Assembly (NCBI GenBank): GCA_964058845.1
Contig: CAXKVR010000071.1
Span: 1 to 27,659, forward strand
DNA: 27,659 bases
Source: Carex sylvatica
Taxonomy: Eukaryota > Streptophyta > Magnoliopsida > Poales > Cyperaceae
Direction: 5' to 3'
The notes under the pieces were generated by a model. That model was given only the letters and a program-made list of their open reading frames with translations, did not search any database and was not told the DNA's origin. Positions 1-9,290 of the stretch are shown here, piece after piece; the stretch's first letter is position 1, and each line of letters opens with the position of its first letter. Position numbers and translations under genes: made by a program.

Positions 1-1424
1 AGATAGCCGTATGAATCCTTCCAACTACCGAATATTCTGCAAATTGCAAGTTCACGACCTCTCCACAGCCTGTTGTATTTTGGGGTTACATATTTGTATT
101 TGTGTCTGACGGTTCTAGCCACCGCCTTGATGCTCATGGATGGATCCTCCTTAATGTCTTCCTCAATTGCATCGGCAATTAGTGATGCCGTCAGCTGTGA
201 ATGGTCTGTCCTAGTGGATGCAGACTTGCATGTATGGGGTGGTTCACACTTCTTAATCATCCATGCTTCTCCGGCACCTGCAGGGGTTGCAAAAAGGCGA
301 AACTCGCACCGCGGGTGAGTTTTACACAGCACAACTAACCTTGTTCGATCCCTTTTGTGTATTTTACATTCCCAGTTGCCGTGAACATGAGTCTCGTAGA
401 TTTTTTTTATAAGTTCATCTATGTTGGTATAAAGTTGCCCTGGGGCAAGTTCGTCATTGTATACAACACGAGGGCCAAAATAACTAATGTCTGCCTCTTC
501 AAAAGCTGTGGTATCGTTGAATGTGGCGACCGGATGCTTATTTCCCCGACCTCTAATCGGGAATTTTTCTTCCCTGGATAAACCTGGTACATTTGCATCG
601 CCATCTGATAAGTCATCAGATTCCCAGATCCCTTCGTATTCATCTCCCGTTTCTATTTCATTTTCTGGTATGGCATCAATAGCATCAACATCAATATCAA
701 TATCAGTTCGATTAACGGGTACCGGTCCTGACTCTGGCATAGTTGGAAATCTAGGGATTATGGGTGTCTGTCTGGGTGGTGGTGGTAAATCTTCAATATT
801 TTCAGGAGAGTTATGGTGGTACCCTTGGTTGGCATAAAGAGAGTGGTGGTGGTATCCCTGGTTGTCATAAGGAGAGTTGTGGTGGTATCCCGGGTTGTTA
901 TAAGGGGAGTTGTGGTGGTACCCCGGGTTGTCATAAGGGGAGTTGTGGTGGTACTCCGGGTTGTCATAAGGAGAGTTGTGGTGGTAGCCCTGGTTGTCAT
1001 AATGAGAGTGATGGTGGTACCCCTGGTTGTCATAACCCGAATTGTCATAACCTGAAGGTCCATCCCCAGCCACACTAGAAGGTCCAGCCCCAGCACGGGG
1101 AACCCTCTTTGAATATATGTCCATTACCGAGATCCCACTAGACTCAAATTTAGTGTACACAGCTCTCCATAAATTCGCATCTGTTATTGGAAACCTCACA
1201 AAGTAAGGTCTACCCGCCCCACCCCTTTGTGAGTTATCAATCCGTGTTGCCAATTCTATTTCATACCTATTGGGGTTTACAGCAGTCTTTTCGTATATTA
1301 GATGCTTGAGTTCTTGAAATGTGGTATTTTCATTAATCTCGAAGCCAAATGCAGCATCTTTCGTGTAATACACGCCATCTACACCCTTTTGTAGCTTGCC
1401 GCCCACATACAGTGCAACTAACAT
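1..1424 (-). CDS. Mutator-like (MULE) transposase, N-terminal part, runs off window
   Basis: This would bind element ends and catalyse cut-and-paste transposition in the nucleus. The minus-strand frame is open for 474 codons from the ATG at 1424 to the window edge; an in-frame stop lies just upstream, so this is the first ATG of the exon. Residues 1-110 resemble the ubiquitin/PB1-like N-terminus common in plant MULEs (starts MLVALYVGGK). Residues 131-207 are seven 11-residue repeats, followed by a proline-rich and an acidic linker. Residues ~310-400 match the MuDR DNA-binding domain, with a zinc finger C367-x5-C373-x23-H397-x-C399. Residues ~408-474 match the helical segment before the catalytic domain (ending FGSWKDSYGYL). 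The DDE domain and any SWIM finger lie outside the window, so activity cannot be judged. The absence of stops or frameshifts suggests a fairly young copy. Confidence 0.86.
   Translation of the reverse strand, partial: MLVALYVGGKLQKGVDGVYYTKDAAFGFEINENTTFQELKHLIYEKTAVNPNRYEIELATRIDNSQRGGAGRPYFVRFPITDANLWRAVYTKFESSGISVMDIYSKRVPRAGAGPSSVAGDGPSGYDNSGYDNQGYHHHSHYDNQGYHHNSPYDNPEYHHNSPYDNPGYHHNSPYNNPGYHHNSPYDNQGYHHHSLYANQGYHHNSPENIEDLPPPPRQTPIIPRFPTMPESGPVPVNRTDIDIDVDAIDAIPENEIETGDEYEGIWESDDLSDGDANVPGLSREEKFPIRGRGNKHPVATFNDTTAFEEADISYFGPRVVYNDELAPGQLYTNIDELIKKIYETHVHGNWECKIHKRDRTRLVVLCKTHPRCEFRLFATPAGAGEAWMIKKCEPPHTCKSASTRTDHSQLTASLIADAIEEDIKEDPSMSIKAVARTVRHKYKYVTPKYNRLWRGRELAICRIFGSWKDSYGY
804..1034 (-). 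repeat. In-frame 33-bp tandem repeat, 7 copies, inside the MULE transposase
   Basis: Seven exact-length 33-bp units encode variants of YDNPGYHHNSP. Variation is limited to a few positions (P/Q at residue 4, G/E at 5, N/H at 9, P/H/L at 11). Two shorter GYDN pieces precede the array. Because 33 is a multiple of three, all overlapping frames stay open and produce spurious ORFs on both strands. The segment is low-complexity and hydrophilic, probably a disordered spacer between the N-terminal domain and the zinc finger. The His/Asn content might bind metal, but that is speculation. Confidence 0.95.
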
Positions 1425-1430
1425 CTTTTC

Positions 1431-2058
1431 CTTAACAAAATATATTTAAACAAAAATTTAATAAGTATTACAGTAATTGTACAATAATAAATGGCAAATA
1501 AAAAAATAAAAATTTCTTGCTAGAGGTAAATGCAACACTTACAGTATTTGAACAATAATTCTACAGTAATTGTACAGCAAATTGTACAATAATCGAACAG
1601 TAAATACTACAGGAATTGTACGGAAAATACTACAGTGAATACTACAGTAATTGTACGGTACATACTACAGTAATTGTACGGCAAATACTACAGTGAATAC
1701 TACAGTAATCATACAGTAAATACTACAGTAATTGTACAGTAATCATACAGTAATTGTACAGTAATCGTACAGTAACATACTACAGTAATTGTACAGTAAT
1801 CATACAGTAATTGTACAGTAATCGTACAGTAAAATACTACAGTAATTGTACAGTAAAATACTACAGTAATTGTACAGTAATCGTACAGTAAAATACTACA
1901 GTAATTGTACAGTAATCATACAGTAAATACTACAGTAATCGTACAGTAAATACTACAGTAATTGTACAGTAATCGAACAGTAAATACTACAGTAATTGTA
2001 CAGTAATCGTACATTAATTGACTAATTAGTAAATAATTAAATATAATTTAAATAATAC
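1431..2058 (-). other. Probable 5'UTR intron of the MULE transposase gene
   Basis: On the minus strand a donor GCGACAG|GTATTA sits at 2058 and a T-rich acceptor TTTTGTTAAG|G ends at 1431, six bases before the transposase ATG. Base composition changes sharply at the donor: the exon side (2059-2115) is GC-richer, while the intron side is very AT-rich and full of repeats. The inferred transcript has a short leader exon, this ~628-bp intron, then the coding exon. This is inferred from splice-site sequence only. Confidence 0.42.
1541..2012. repeat. AT-rich minisatellite built from tactacagtaattgtacagtaatcgtacagtaa-type units
   Basis: About 470 bp is made almost wholly of short words (tactacagtaa, ttgtacagtaa, tcgtacagtaa, tcatacagtaa) in mixed order, giving higher-order units of roughly 30-45 bp. 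The TGTACA and GTAC cores are palindromic. It starts more degenerate (1541-1700) and becomes regular toward 2010. It lies wholly in the presumed 5'UTR intron of the MULE. No coding potential is seen. Confidence 0.92.
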
Positions 2059-2143
2059 CTGTCGCTTTTCGCCAAAAAACTCGCTCGCTTCTGCTGCCGG
2101 GAGTGATAATGGTTGGAGTGAGCATGAGAGAGAAAAAATGGGA

Positions 2144-2150
2144 TTTTATA
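2144..2150 (-). promoter_or_regulatory. TATA box of the MULE transposase gene (predicted)
   Basis: The minus strand reads CATATAAAATCCC. A start site ~30 nt downstream would fall near 2115, in a pyrimidine-rich stretch (TTTTTTCTCTCTC) typical of plant start regions. That is downstream of the ATG at 2125-2123, so this upstream ATG would not be in the mRNA. The position relative to the predicted leader exon and intron is consistent, but there is no experimental evidence. Confidence 0.42.
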
Positions 2151-2160
2151 TGCATCCCCT

Positions 2161-2304
2161 TTGGACCGCCCGTGGGGGGGGCGCCCCACATGTTATTTGG
2201 ACCGCCCGTGGGGGGAGCGCCCCACTTGATGTTTGGACCGCCCGTGCCTGTGGCGCCCCATTAGGAATTTGGGCCGCCCATGGGCCTGGCGGTCAGGGCA
2301 TGAA
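2161..2304. repeat. Four tandem 36-bp GC-rich repeats (ttggaccgcccgtgggg...)
   Basis: Units start at 2161, 2197, 2233 and 2269, exactly 36 bp apart, and become more diverged toward the right. Each holds GGACCGCCC and, in the first three, a GGCGCCCC core, so the strand can form short hairpins. The block is a GC island in AT-rich DNA and lies directly upstream of the predicted MULE TATA box. It could be promoter-proximal or subterminal transposase-binding repeats. The plus-strand open frame across it is an artefact of the 36-bp period. Confidence 0.9.
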
Positions 2305-2460
2305 TAAAAAAAAATTAATAGCAGGGTTATTTTTAAAATTTTCTTTTTCAGAGGGGATATTAATAAAAATAGCCGCAAAAGTTGACATCAAAGATTTTTC
2401 AACTTCAATTGTTGACATATTTTTGGTTTAGATGAGATATATCACAAATTGATACATATT
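2305..2460. other. Possible right-hand terminal region of the MULE
   Basis: Read on the minus strand, this stretch has phrases such as CGGCTATTTTTATTAATATCCCC and AAAAATAACCCTGC, similar in style to terminal repeats of plant MULEs (homopolymer-rich, 'aaaaatagcc' words). The partner end is outside the window, so neither the inverted repeat nor the target duplication can be tested. Confidence 0.22.
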
Positions 2461-2632
2461 TTGTCTGATAAAGAACTTGATAAAAGTTGCACAGTTAAAA
2501 TTATAAATCGAATAATCGATTCATAAAACATAAAAGACAAGTCCATGAATCACAGATATACAATATACATCTAAACAAATAAAATATATATTCACAATTT
2601 TTATTTTCAGTCATGACGAACTATGAGGCTCA

Positions 2633-3065
2633 TAGAGTAGAAAAAACGTGCTGTGCCGTGCCGAGTCGTGACTAATATGTCGTGATTTTGGTCAAGTGCT
2701 ATGCAATGATCAAAATGTCAAGGGATGGTCACGGCACATGAGTCACGTCGTGACTCACGTGCCGTATTCAAACGTAACTGATTATGTTTCTCACGTTTAA
2801 CTATTTTTTCATAATTTAAGTTAGTTTATTCAAGATTTAACATTTGATTAAAACCTAACAGTTCTAATTACACATGACTCACGTGATTACGTGCCGTGAT
2901 CGGATCTTTCGCGTGCCGTGCCGTGCCACGACCAAAATGTCAAGAGATGATCATGACACACAAATAGTCATAGCACGTGACACGCAAGTCACGGCACAAA
3001 ACAGTAACACGTACCGTGCCGTTCCGTGACGGAGCCAGCTCAGCTGTGCCATTTTTTCCACTCTA
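2633..3065. mobile_element. Non-autonomous hAT-like element rich in CACGTGCCGTG motifs
   Basis: The ends are inverted repeats: TAGAGTAGAAAAAA on the left and the complement of TAGAGTGGAAAAAA on the right, 13 of 14 matching. The form TAGAGNNG resembles hAT termini. Both subterminal zones are packed with GTGCCGTGCC, TCACGTG and CACGGCAC words in both orientations around a central AT-rich stretch, as expected for transposase-binding subterminal repeats. There is no coding capacity in 433 bp. The flanking 8-mers (gaggctca, gatccatg) do not match, so the target duplication is absent or decayed and the family call is tentative. Confidence 0.5.
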
Positions 3066-4735
3066 GATCCATGGTAAAAAAATTATTTTTTTATTCCTTT
3101 GCCAAGATATCGTATCCTTGTCTATCTAATAACTTTTTTAACTTGAAGATACGCGTGCTTCAAATGCGATGATATTTTCTTTTTCTATCTTATAAATGCG
3201 ATATGTTTTGGTCTCATTGGAGTATTTACTGAAATTAAGTAGTTTTTTTTTAATTACAGTATGTTTTGGCAACATAAAATCTATAAAGTACTGGAACATA
3301 ATCATTAATTTGGTCAAGGTAATATTTAGAAATTACAACATGTCTTGAAAATGTAAAATTCAAAAGGTATAAAACAAAATTATTAATTCGATTCAAGTCG
3401 AAACTGTAAATTTAATATATAAATTAAGTTACATTTGAGTAAGATATCCGTCTTATTCCTGATTAATTTTTTTATATTTCTTTTTGGAAAATAGTGATAC
3501 GGTCACTGATTTCATAGAAATCAAGCATACTTGATTTGATATCCAAAATAGATACCAAAATCAAATACGAAAGTCCTATACAACGAATAAAAATTCAACT
3601 TCTTTTATATGTGGCTTCTTAGAGAAAACATTGAAAATAACCGAGACAGAAAATAACCTTTTTTTCAAAGTGGAAAGAAAGAAAGTGCAACAATAAGATC
3701 AGAAATTACATAAATGAACTACAAATTAAAGTGCTTTCAAGAAGAACAAAAAACAGAAACAAACAAACCAATCAATATCCGAGACTTCTTCTTGGATTAC
3801 TTGTCCAATAATTCTTTGCTCCCGTTGGAAAAAAAGATAAAAGTACATATATTCAGGATCACAAAAATAGACATGACATGGGCTTAATTTTCTTCCCTTG
3901 TATTTGTTAACTTGTACTAGGACCAATAATTTAAGTTACGTTTGTCCACCAAAATACCAACTTTCGGCAAAACTAATAAAAAAACATGAAAATGTTTACT
4001 GATCATGTGAACGATTGTCTATCAAGCAACATCTATGTTGAATTAGAAATTAATTCTACAGTTTTTATTGGAAATGGGAAATCATTTTAGACCGATTATG
4101 ATTGATTATGACAACTCGGTCATTTTTTTACATGCATATTAAGATCATTATTCGTTTCACATGCATTTAAGATATACATGAAATCGATTATATAATATTT
4201 TATAGACAAATTTTGTCATTGTTTTATGTTAACAACTTTATCTTTTAAAATATAGTAAATATGTTATATATTGTTTGTTATAAGATGTGTTTTTCTCTTT
4301 CTTATTATTAATTTTCTATCTTTTAGTTTAATAATGAAGAGATGGAAAAGACACTAGCGCAATCACACAACACAACATAAAAGATACTTTGGTGTCAACT
4401 TCGTAGATAAAAAATCTCAAAATGTGCATGTTTGGTGGCCTCATGATGTAATGAAGGGCTATATTATCTATAGAAGCTTCTATTGCGGTCCTTTTCATTG
4501 CCTCATTTGTTAATGGTTTGAAAAGTTCCCTTAATATTAACTTTTTGAGGGGTAAAGTGTTATCTTCTACCTTCCAGTGTTACTCACTGACGTCATGATC
4601 TGGACAGTAAGAATAAAAATGAAAGCTCCTTGTATGTTGCATACTTGCATGTGCACCCTCCAAACAAACTATTTTCTCAAAAATGTCCTCTCTCAATTCA
4701 TGCGGCGTGATTATTCAAATACTATAATCAATAAA
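3066..4735. other. AT-rich intergenic DNA, no gene seen
   Basis: The stretch is full of A/T tracts and stops in all frames. The one short open frame here (3726-3926, minus) has low-complexity aromatic-rich content and no recognisable motif. I saw no convincing repeats or structured RNA. Confidence 0.6.
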
Positions 4736-5130
4736 AAAAAACGTGACGTGACGTGATTCATACGCTGATTTAGTTACGTCACGTTACAGTATGTGACTAA
4801 AATTAATTTTTACAGAACATAACGTGATTAAAATAATAGAGAACAGTTACATTGTGCAAATAATTATATCACGTATGATCATGGTAGACGTGGCTTATTG
4901 AGTTTAATTATTATTTTAAGTTTTAAGTTAGTTTAAAGAAAATAATAATAAAATGTACACGTAAGAAATTTTTACAAAATAAATTATAATTAAAAAATAA
5001 TGTTTTAAAATTTGTCACATCGTAATCGACATACATAATACATTAAAATTGATAACAACGTGATTAATTGTAACTACTTTTAAAATTTTAATTACAGCAC
5101 GCGAAAACTTGATTAATTTATATTGTGCAG
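4736..5130. other. Possible decayed relative of the 2633-3065 element
   Basis: It begins with reiterated ACGTGACGTGACGTGATT and GTTACGTCACGTTAC words after an A tract. Its interior phrase TTTTAAGTTTTAAGTTAGTTT resembles the interior of the 2.6-3.1 kb element (CATAATTTAAGTTAGTTT). It ends near ACAGCACGCGAAAAC. No clean terminal inverted repeat or target duplication was found. Confidence 0.25.
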
Positions 5131-6690
5131 TATATGACTCAAATCAGACACAAATTTACATTCCCAATGCAACGGGAGTTCTGAACAAATCAAGCTCAAA
5201 GTTTATTTTATAGCTCAAAATTAATCAATTTGATTATAAGTCGAGTCAAAATTGACCTGACAATCAAATTCAAACTCAAATTGAGCTATAGTATTAGAAC
5301 ATTTTTTATTTAATTTCATATTATCTTAAGTCATTAAAGCGTGAAATAATTGGTCTTTGTTTTTTTTTTTATGCGTTATGTTTGTTCAATTACTAATATG
5401 TTTCTATTTCAATACCTTTCTCAGAAAAATTATAAAATATACTCAATATTAAAAATAATTATAAAATTATGTTTGACCCTAATATTTTGACCGGTCAGCT
5501 CATTATATATCCTGGCTAACACTCAACTAGCAAGTCTCCGTGAAGTTTTTTTGAAAAATATTAATGGAAAAGAAAAAAAAAAAAAAAAAAAAGCTTAACA
5601 GGATCTCAATCCAACCTACCCTCTTACTGACTACTGAGAGTTAGTTAACCAGAGTGCATGGTTTCTGATTACCAACCGCCTCTCTGTATTTCGTTTTGTT
5701 TTATCATTTATATTAAATAAATTAATATATCTCTTTGCTTATCACTCATAAGTAGATCGACTAGCGTTTGAATTGGCTTCTTTAAAAAATATAATAATAC
5801 AAAATAAAATGTAATTGACGAACAAAACAAGAAAAAATCAGTCAGATGTTATTTTTGTGTAATACCATGCTCCATGCATGCTCTTAAATATACAGAAAAA
5901 AAAAAATTGGGAAATGTTTCCATATACCCCTGCAAATTTTCAAACTATAATACTATATTACAACCGCCTTTCTTTCTTTCTCTGTTATTTTTTGGAGGAA
6001 AAATCTTTCTTTCTCTGTTCTTAGTGTTTTTTTTTTTTTTGGAATGCATTGCCCGCCTATTTGCACAGCTATATGTAGATCCAGCGCAACAGCTGATGAG
6101 TACAATGAGATCTGAGTCATCAATTCTAATCTGATGCGAATCTCAGAACGGACTTCATATATTTAAGATAGGCATTAAATTCTAATTGCTCAGGAAAATA
6201 ATTTTTCTGAGAGCTGTACCGGAATACAGATTCAGTAACAATTTTCTTGAGCACTTCAAATAATCATGATATCAATGTTTATCTACGTACTCTATATTCA
6301 GATCTAACGACATGCCTATAACTTCATTTTATATTTGTCAGCCTTGTTTGAATTATAATATTTTTTTAATCAAATTGAAAGACCAACTGTTATTAAATTG
6401 GAGAAAGATGAGGTAGCACAATTAATTAGAAAAAAAGTTCTAAAATTATTGATTACCCAACAGTCAAAAGTTCAATTCTCCTTCACAACTTTGCAACATC
6501 TGCGAATATTACAAAAAAAATTACTATTATTAAACTGCATCAAATTTTATATATATCCACACCATGATTAGATGAGGAAGAATACTTCTATAGTTATATA
6601 TTTTTGAGATTTTCCGGTTGGTTGTGAATATATCTCCATCTTGTTCTGTTGGTGTTGACAAACGCTGTTGTTGCCACTATAATCATTATG
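5131..6690. other. AT-rich intergenic DNA with a 20-A tract
   Basis: No gene is supported. A run of 20 A lies at 5573-5592, which could be a retroposon tail, but nothing recognisable as a SINE or LINE precedes it. A CTTTCTTTCTTTCTCTG low-complexity patch lies near 5970-6020. The 86-codon plus-strand frame at 5874-6134 runs through this patch and looks accidental. Confidence 0.55.
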
Positions 6691-6990
6691 TGTTGAGTCT
6701 ACAATACATAGAAGCGTATTTGGAATAATCTCCTTGAACGTGAGAGTGTCACTCAACTTGATCTTTCAAAATAGCAAGGCATCCAGAAACTGTTGAGTCT
6801 ACAATACACAGAAGCGTATTTGGAATAATCTCCTTGACCGTGAGAGTGTCACTCGACTTGATCTTTCAAGATAGCAAGGCATCCATAAACTATTGAGTCT
6901 ACAATACACAGAAGCGTATTTGGAATAATCTCCTTGACCGTGAGAGTGTCACTCAACTTGATCTTTCAAAATAGCAAGGCATCCAGAAAC
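6691..6990. repeat. Three tandem copies of a 100-bp unit
   Basis: Units start at 6691, 6791 and 6891, exactly 100 bp each, running from tgttgagtctacaatac to ggcatcca(g/t)aaac. Only a handful of substitutions separate the copies. The unit length is not a multiple of three, so no protein repeat is encoded; the minus-strand frame reading LSDTLT..KEIIPNTLLCIVDST breaks at each junction. A flanking copy may have been single-copy gene-derived sequence, but I do not recognise it. Confidence 0.96.
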
Positions 6991-7013
6991 AAAGTCAGAT
7001 GTTCAAACTATAA

Positions 7014-7157
7014 GGGTGTGTTCGAATTTTACTGTTCATGTTGGAAAAAAAAATTACTCAGACTTAATTTTTTTTTTCCATGTGAACAGTAAATTTTAGT
7101 TCAAAATTTTTGCAATTTCATTTCCATTCCTATTCTCCTCCGTCCGCCGAACACGTC
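7014..7157. mobile_element. Tourist/PIF-Harbinger-like MITE, 144 bp
   Basis: The left end GGGTGTGTTCG pairs imperfectly with the right end CGAACACGTC (8 of 10), and TAA flanks both ends (7011-7013 and 7158-7160), matching the TWA target preference of PIF/Harbinger elements. Inside, 7035-7095 forms a second hairpin (tttactgttcatg... against ...catgtgaacagtaaa). There is no coding capacity. The TIR is short and the 3-bp duplication weak, hence moderate confidence. Confidence 0.5.
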
Positions 7158-7321
7158 TAAAGAGTTAAACATATACAGAAGTCAATTATATATCTTTTTA
7201 TTTTTAAAGAATGGAGTTAATTTTACATAATTATGATATTTTACTGTAAATTATATATAAAATCATACATAAAAATAAAATAAAAAATACATAATCAATT
7301 GACTCCATTCATACTCTTTAG
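7158..7321. repeat. Inverted repeat next to the MITE, possibly a second MITE
   Basis: The left arm TAAAGAGTTAAAC...GTCAATTATA pairs with the right arm CAATTGACTCC...ACTCTTTA around a very AT-rich centre. The sequence just outside the right arm (gctccgctccgaaaaacatcct) loosely resembles the inverted sequence left of the left arm (ctccgtccgccgaacacg), so this may be one larger or two nested elements. Confidence 0.4.
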
Positions 7322-7345
7322 CTCCGCTCCGAAAAACATCCTCAC

Positions 7346-8040
7346 GGAATCATTTATGTTCCTGATATTCTTGATCTCATTCTCTAATCTAACCGATCTC
7401 ACTCTCTAATCTAATGAGACGATTACTAAAGGTTTATTTTTCCTTGTACTATGAGTATCAAATCCTTAAATTATTCATTTCAGTTCATTTCAGCTCATTA
7501 TTAATAAAAGTATTACCCTTCAAATTTTACACATTAAAGATCAACATCTAACGCATAAAAATAATCTGAACCGTAGTCATCACTTTTGATTAATCATAAA
7601 ATTAACAACATGCATTACAAAAAATTTGTATATATCAATCAATATTTAATTAGGAAAAAAGATTATTCCCCCCCATCATCTATTCCCCAATCATCCCCCA
7701 CTAACCATCAAACTCACTCAAAGACGAGTCAAAGTCATAGCAAATAAAATAAGAGAAATCTATTGCGTAATATCTCCGGTACTGATCTAATCTCAAAAAT
7801 AAAGAAACACTAAAGTCACAATTTGCCTCCTCCCCTTTCATCCTCATCTCCGGTCTGCATGCAGCTAATTTTGATAACTTTTGATTTTGAGCCTTATCTA
7901 AAGCTCGATGCACTCGATAATAACTCAGCTGGGTTTTATTCAGATACATTTTGAGTACCTGGCTACAGGCATGAATCAATGGTATTAGTATTGACTGGTA
8001 CGAATAATTTACGCTGGGATGCAACTAATAATTCAAACGT
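7346..8040. other. Intergenic DNA, no gene seen
   Basis: The minus-strand open frame at 7701-8024 (107 codons) has no recognisable domain and ends where the satellite begins. I could not support it as a gene. A C-rich patch at 7669-7702 (cccccccatc...atcccccac) is the only compositional oddity. Confidence 0.5.
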
Positions 8041-9180
8041 CATCTAGTATTATATAAAAAAAAAATTCTTTGTAATGACGAGTTATGAATACTTGATATA
8101 TGAATTGTACAAACTTGTATGACGAGATATGAATACTTGTAATATTTAATATTAAATCTTTCAAACGTCATTCAATGTCAAAAGAAAAAAATGATACAAT
8201 ATATTAGATATAAACACTTGATACATGAACTATTTACATTTGCATACGAGGTATAAATAATTGCACTACTTCATATTAAAACTTTCAGAAATCATCTACT
8301 GCCATATGAAAAAAATATTGATAAAATTTGTTAGATACAAACACTTAATACATGAACTATTCACACTTGTATGCCGATGTATGAATACTTGTAATACTTG
8401 ATATTAATATTTTTAAATATTATCCAGTGCCATATGGAAAACAAATTGATAGAATTTGTTAGATGTAAATACTTGATACATGAACAATTTACACTTACAT
8501 AACGATGTATGAATGTAATATTTGATATTAATACTTTCAAACGCCATTTATTGCCATAAGAAAAGAAAACTATTGATAAATTCATTTAGATACAAATGTT
8601 TGATATATAAACTATTCACAATTACATGATAAGGTATGAATACTTGCAATATTTTATATTAATACTTTCAGATATCATCCAGTGTCATATGAAAATATAT
8701 ATATATAATTTGTTAGAAACATATACTTGATACATGAACTATTTACACTTACATGAGGAGGCATGAATACTTGCATAATTTATATTAGTACTTTCAAATA
8801 TCATCTGATGTCAAAAGAAAAGAAAAAATGTTGATAAAATATTTTAGATAAAACGCTTGCACATAAACTATTAATATTTGCATGACAAGGTATGAATATT
8901 TGTAATATTTGAAAGTAATATTTTCATACATCATCTCGTTCCATATGAAAATAAAAATAAAAATTCATAAATTTTGTTAGTTACTAACACTTAACATATG
9001 AATTATTTACACTTGCATGACGATGTATAAATACTTGCACTACTTAATATTAGTATTTTCAAACGTCATCCTGTGTCATATGGAAAAAAAATGATAAAAT
9101 ATGTTAGATACAATCACTTCAAACATGAATTATATATACATGCATTACGAGGTATGAATACTTGAACGAAAAAATATGAA
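8041..9180. repeat. Satellite array, ~127-bp unit, about nine diverged copies
   Basis: The landmark gatacatgaactattt recurs at 8095, 8220, 8347, 8475, 8602, 8729, 8859, 8993 and 9120, giving spacings of 125-134 bp with 127 most common. Each unit carries tatgaatacttg, then ttaatactttcaaa(c/t)(g/a)tcat, then tg(t/c)catatgaaaa, then a gataaaatttgttagata segment. Copies are diverged, with small indels, so the array is not recent. No coding potential is seen. Confidence 0.92.
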
Positions 9181-9290
9181 TACTTGCTCGACAAGATACG
9201 AATACTTACACGACAAGGTATTCACGATAATGTATGAATACTTGCATTACGAGGTATGAATACTTGCACGATGGACAACCCGAAAGTATG
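9150..9290. repeat. Short subrepeats of (g)aggtatgaatacttgca
   Basis: Right of the 127-bp satellite the spacing collapses to roughly 20-35 bp: several copies of tatgaatacttg(c)a(c/t)(g/t)acgag follow in close succession. This looks like the same landmark word amplified separately, or the decayed edge of the array. Confidence 0.6.

Noticed and set aside
804..1034. CRISPR-like regular repetition here and in the other arrays (2161-2304, 6691-6990, 23251-23370)
   Set aside because: The repeats are contiguous with no unique spacers and sit in a plant genome; they are tandem repeats.
758..1096. Three overlapping open frames (758-1096 minus, 764-1078 plus, 813-1055 plus) with Thr-, Gly/Cys- and Val-rich repeats
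   Set aside because: All are off-frame readings of the 33-bp coding repeat in the MULE transposase; the repeat length keeps several frames open.
2138..2431. 97-codon plus-strand frame with WTARGGGAP-type repeats
   Set aside because: It follows the 36-bp GC-rich array, which keeps frame by period alone, lies antisense to the predicted MULE promoter and has no known domain.
2633..3065. G-box rich segment as a host regulatory region
   Set aside because: The motifs are bounded by inverted ends and there is no adjacent host gene, so a mobile element explains them better.
5573..5592. 20-A tract as the tail of a SINE or processed pseudogene
   Set aside because: No A/B box, coding homology or flanking target duplication was found upstream.
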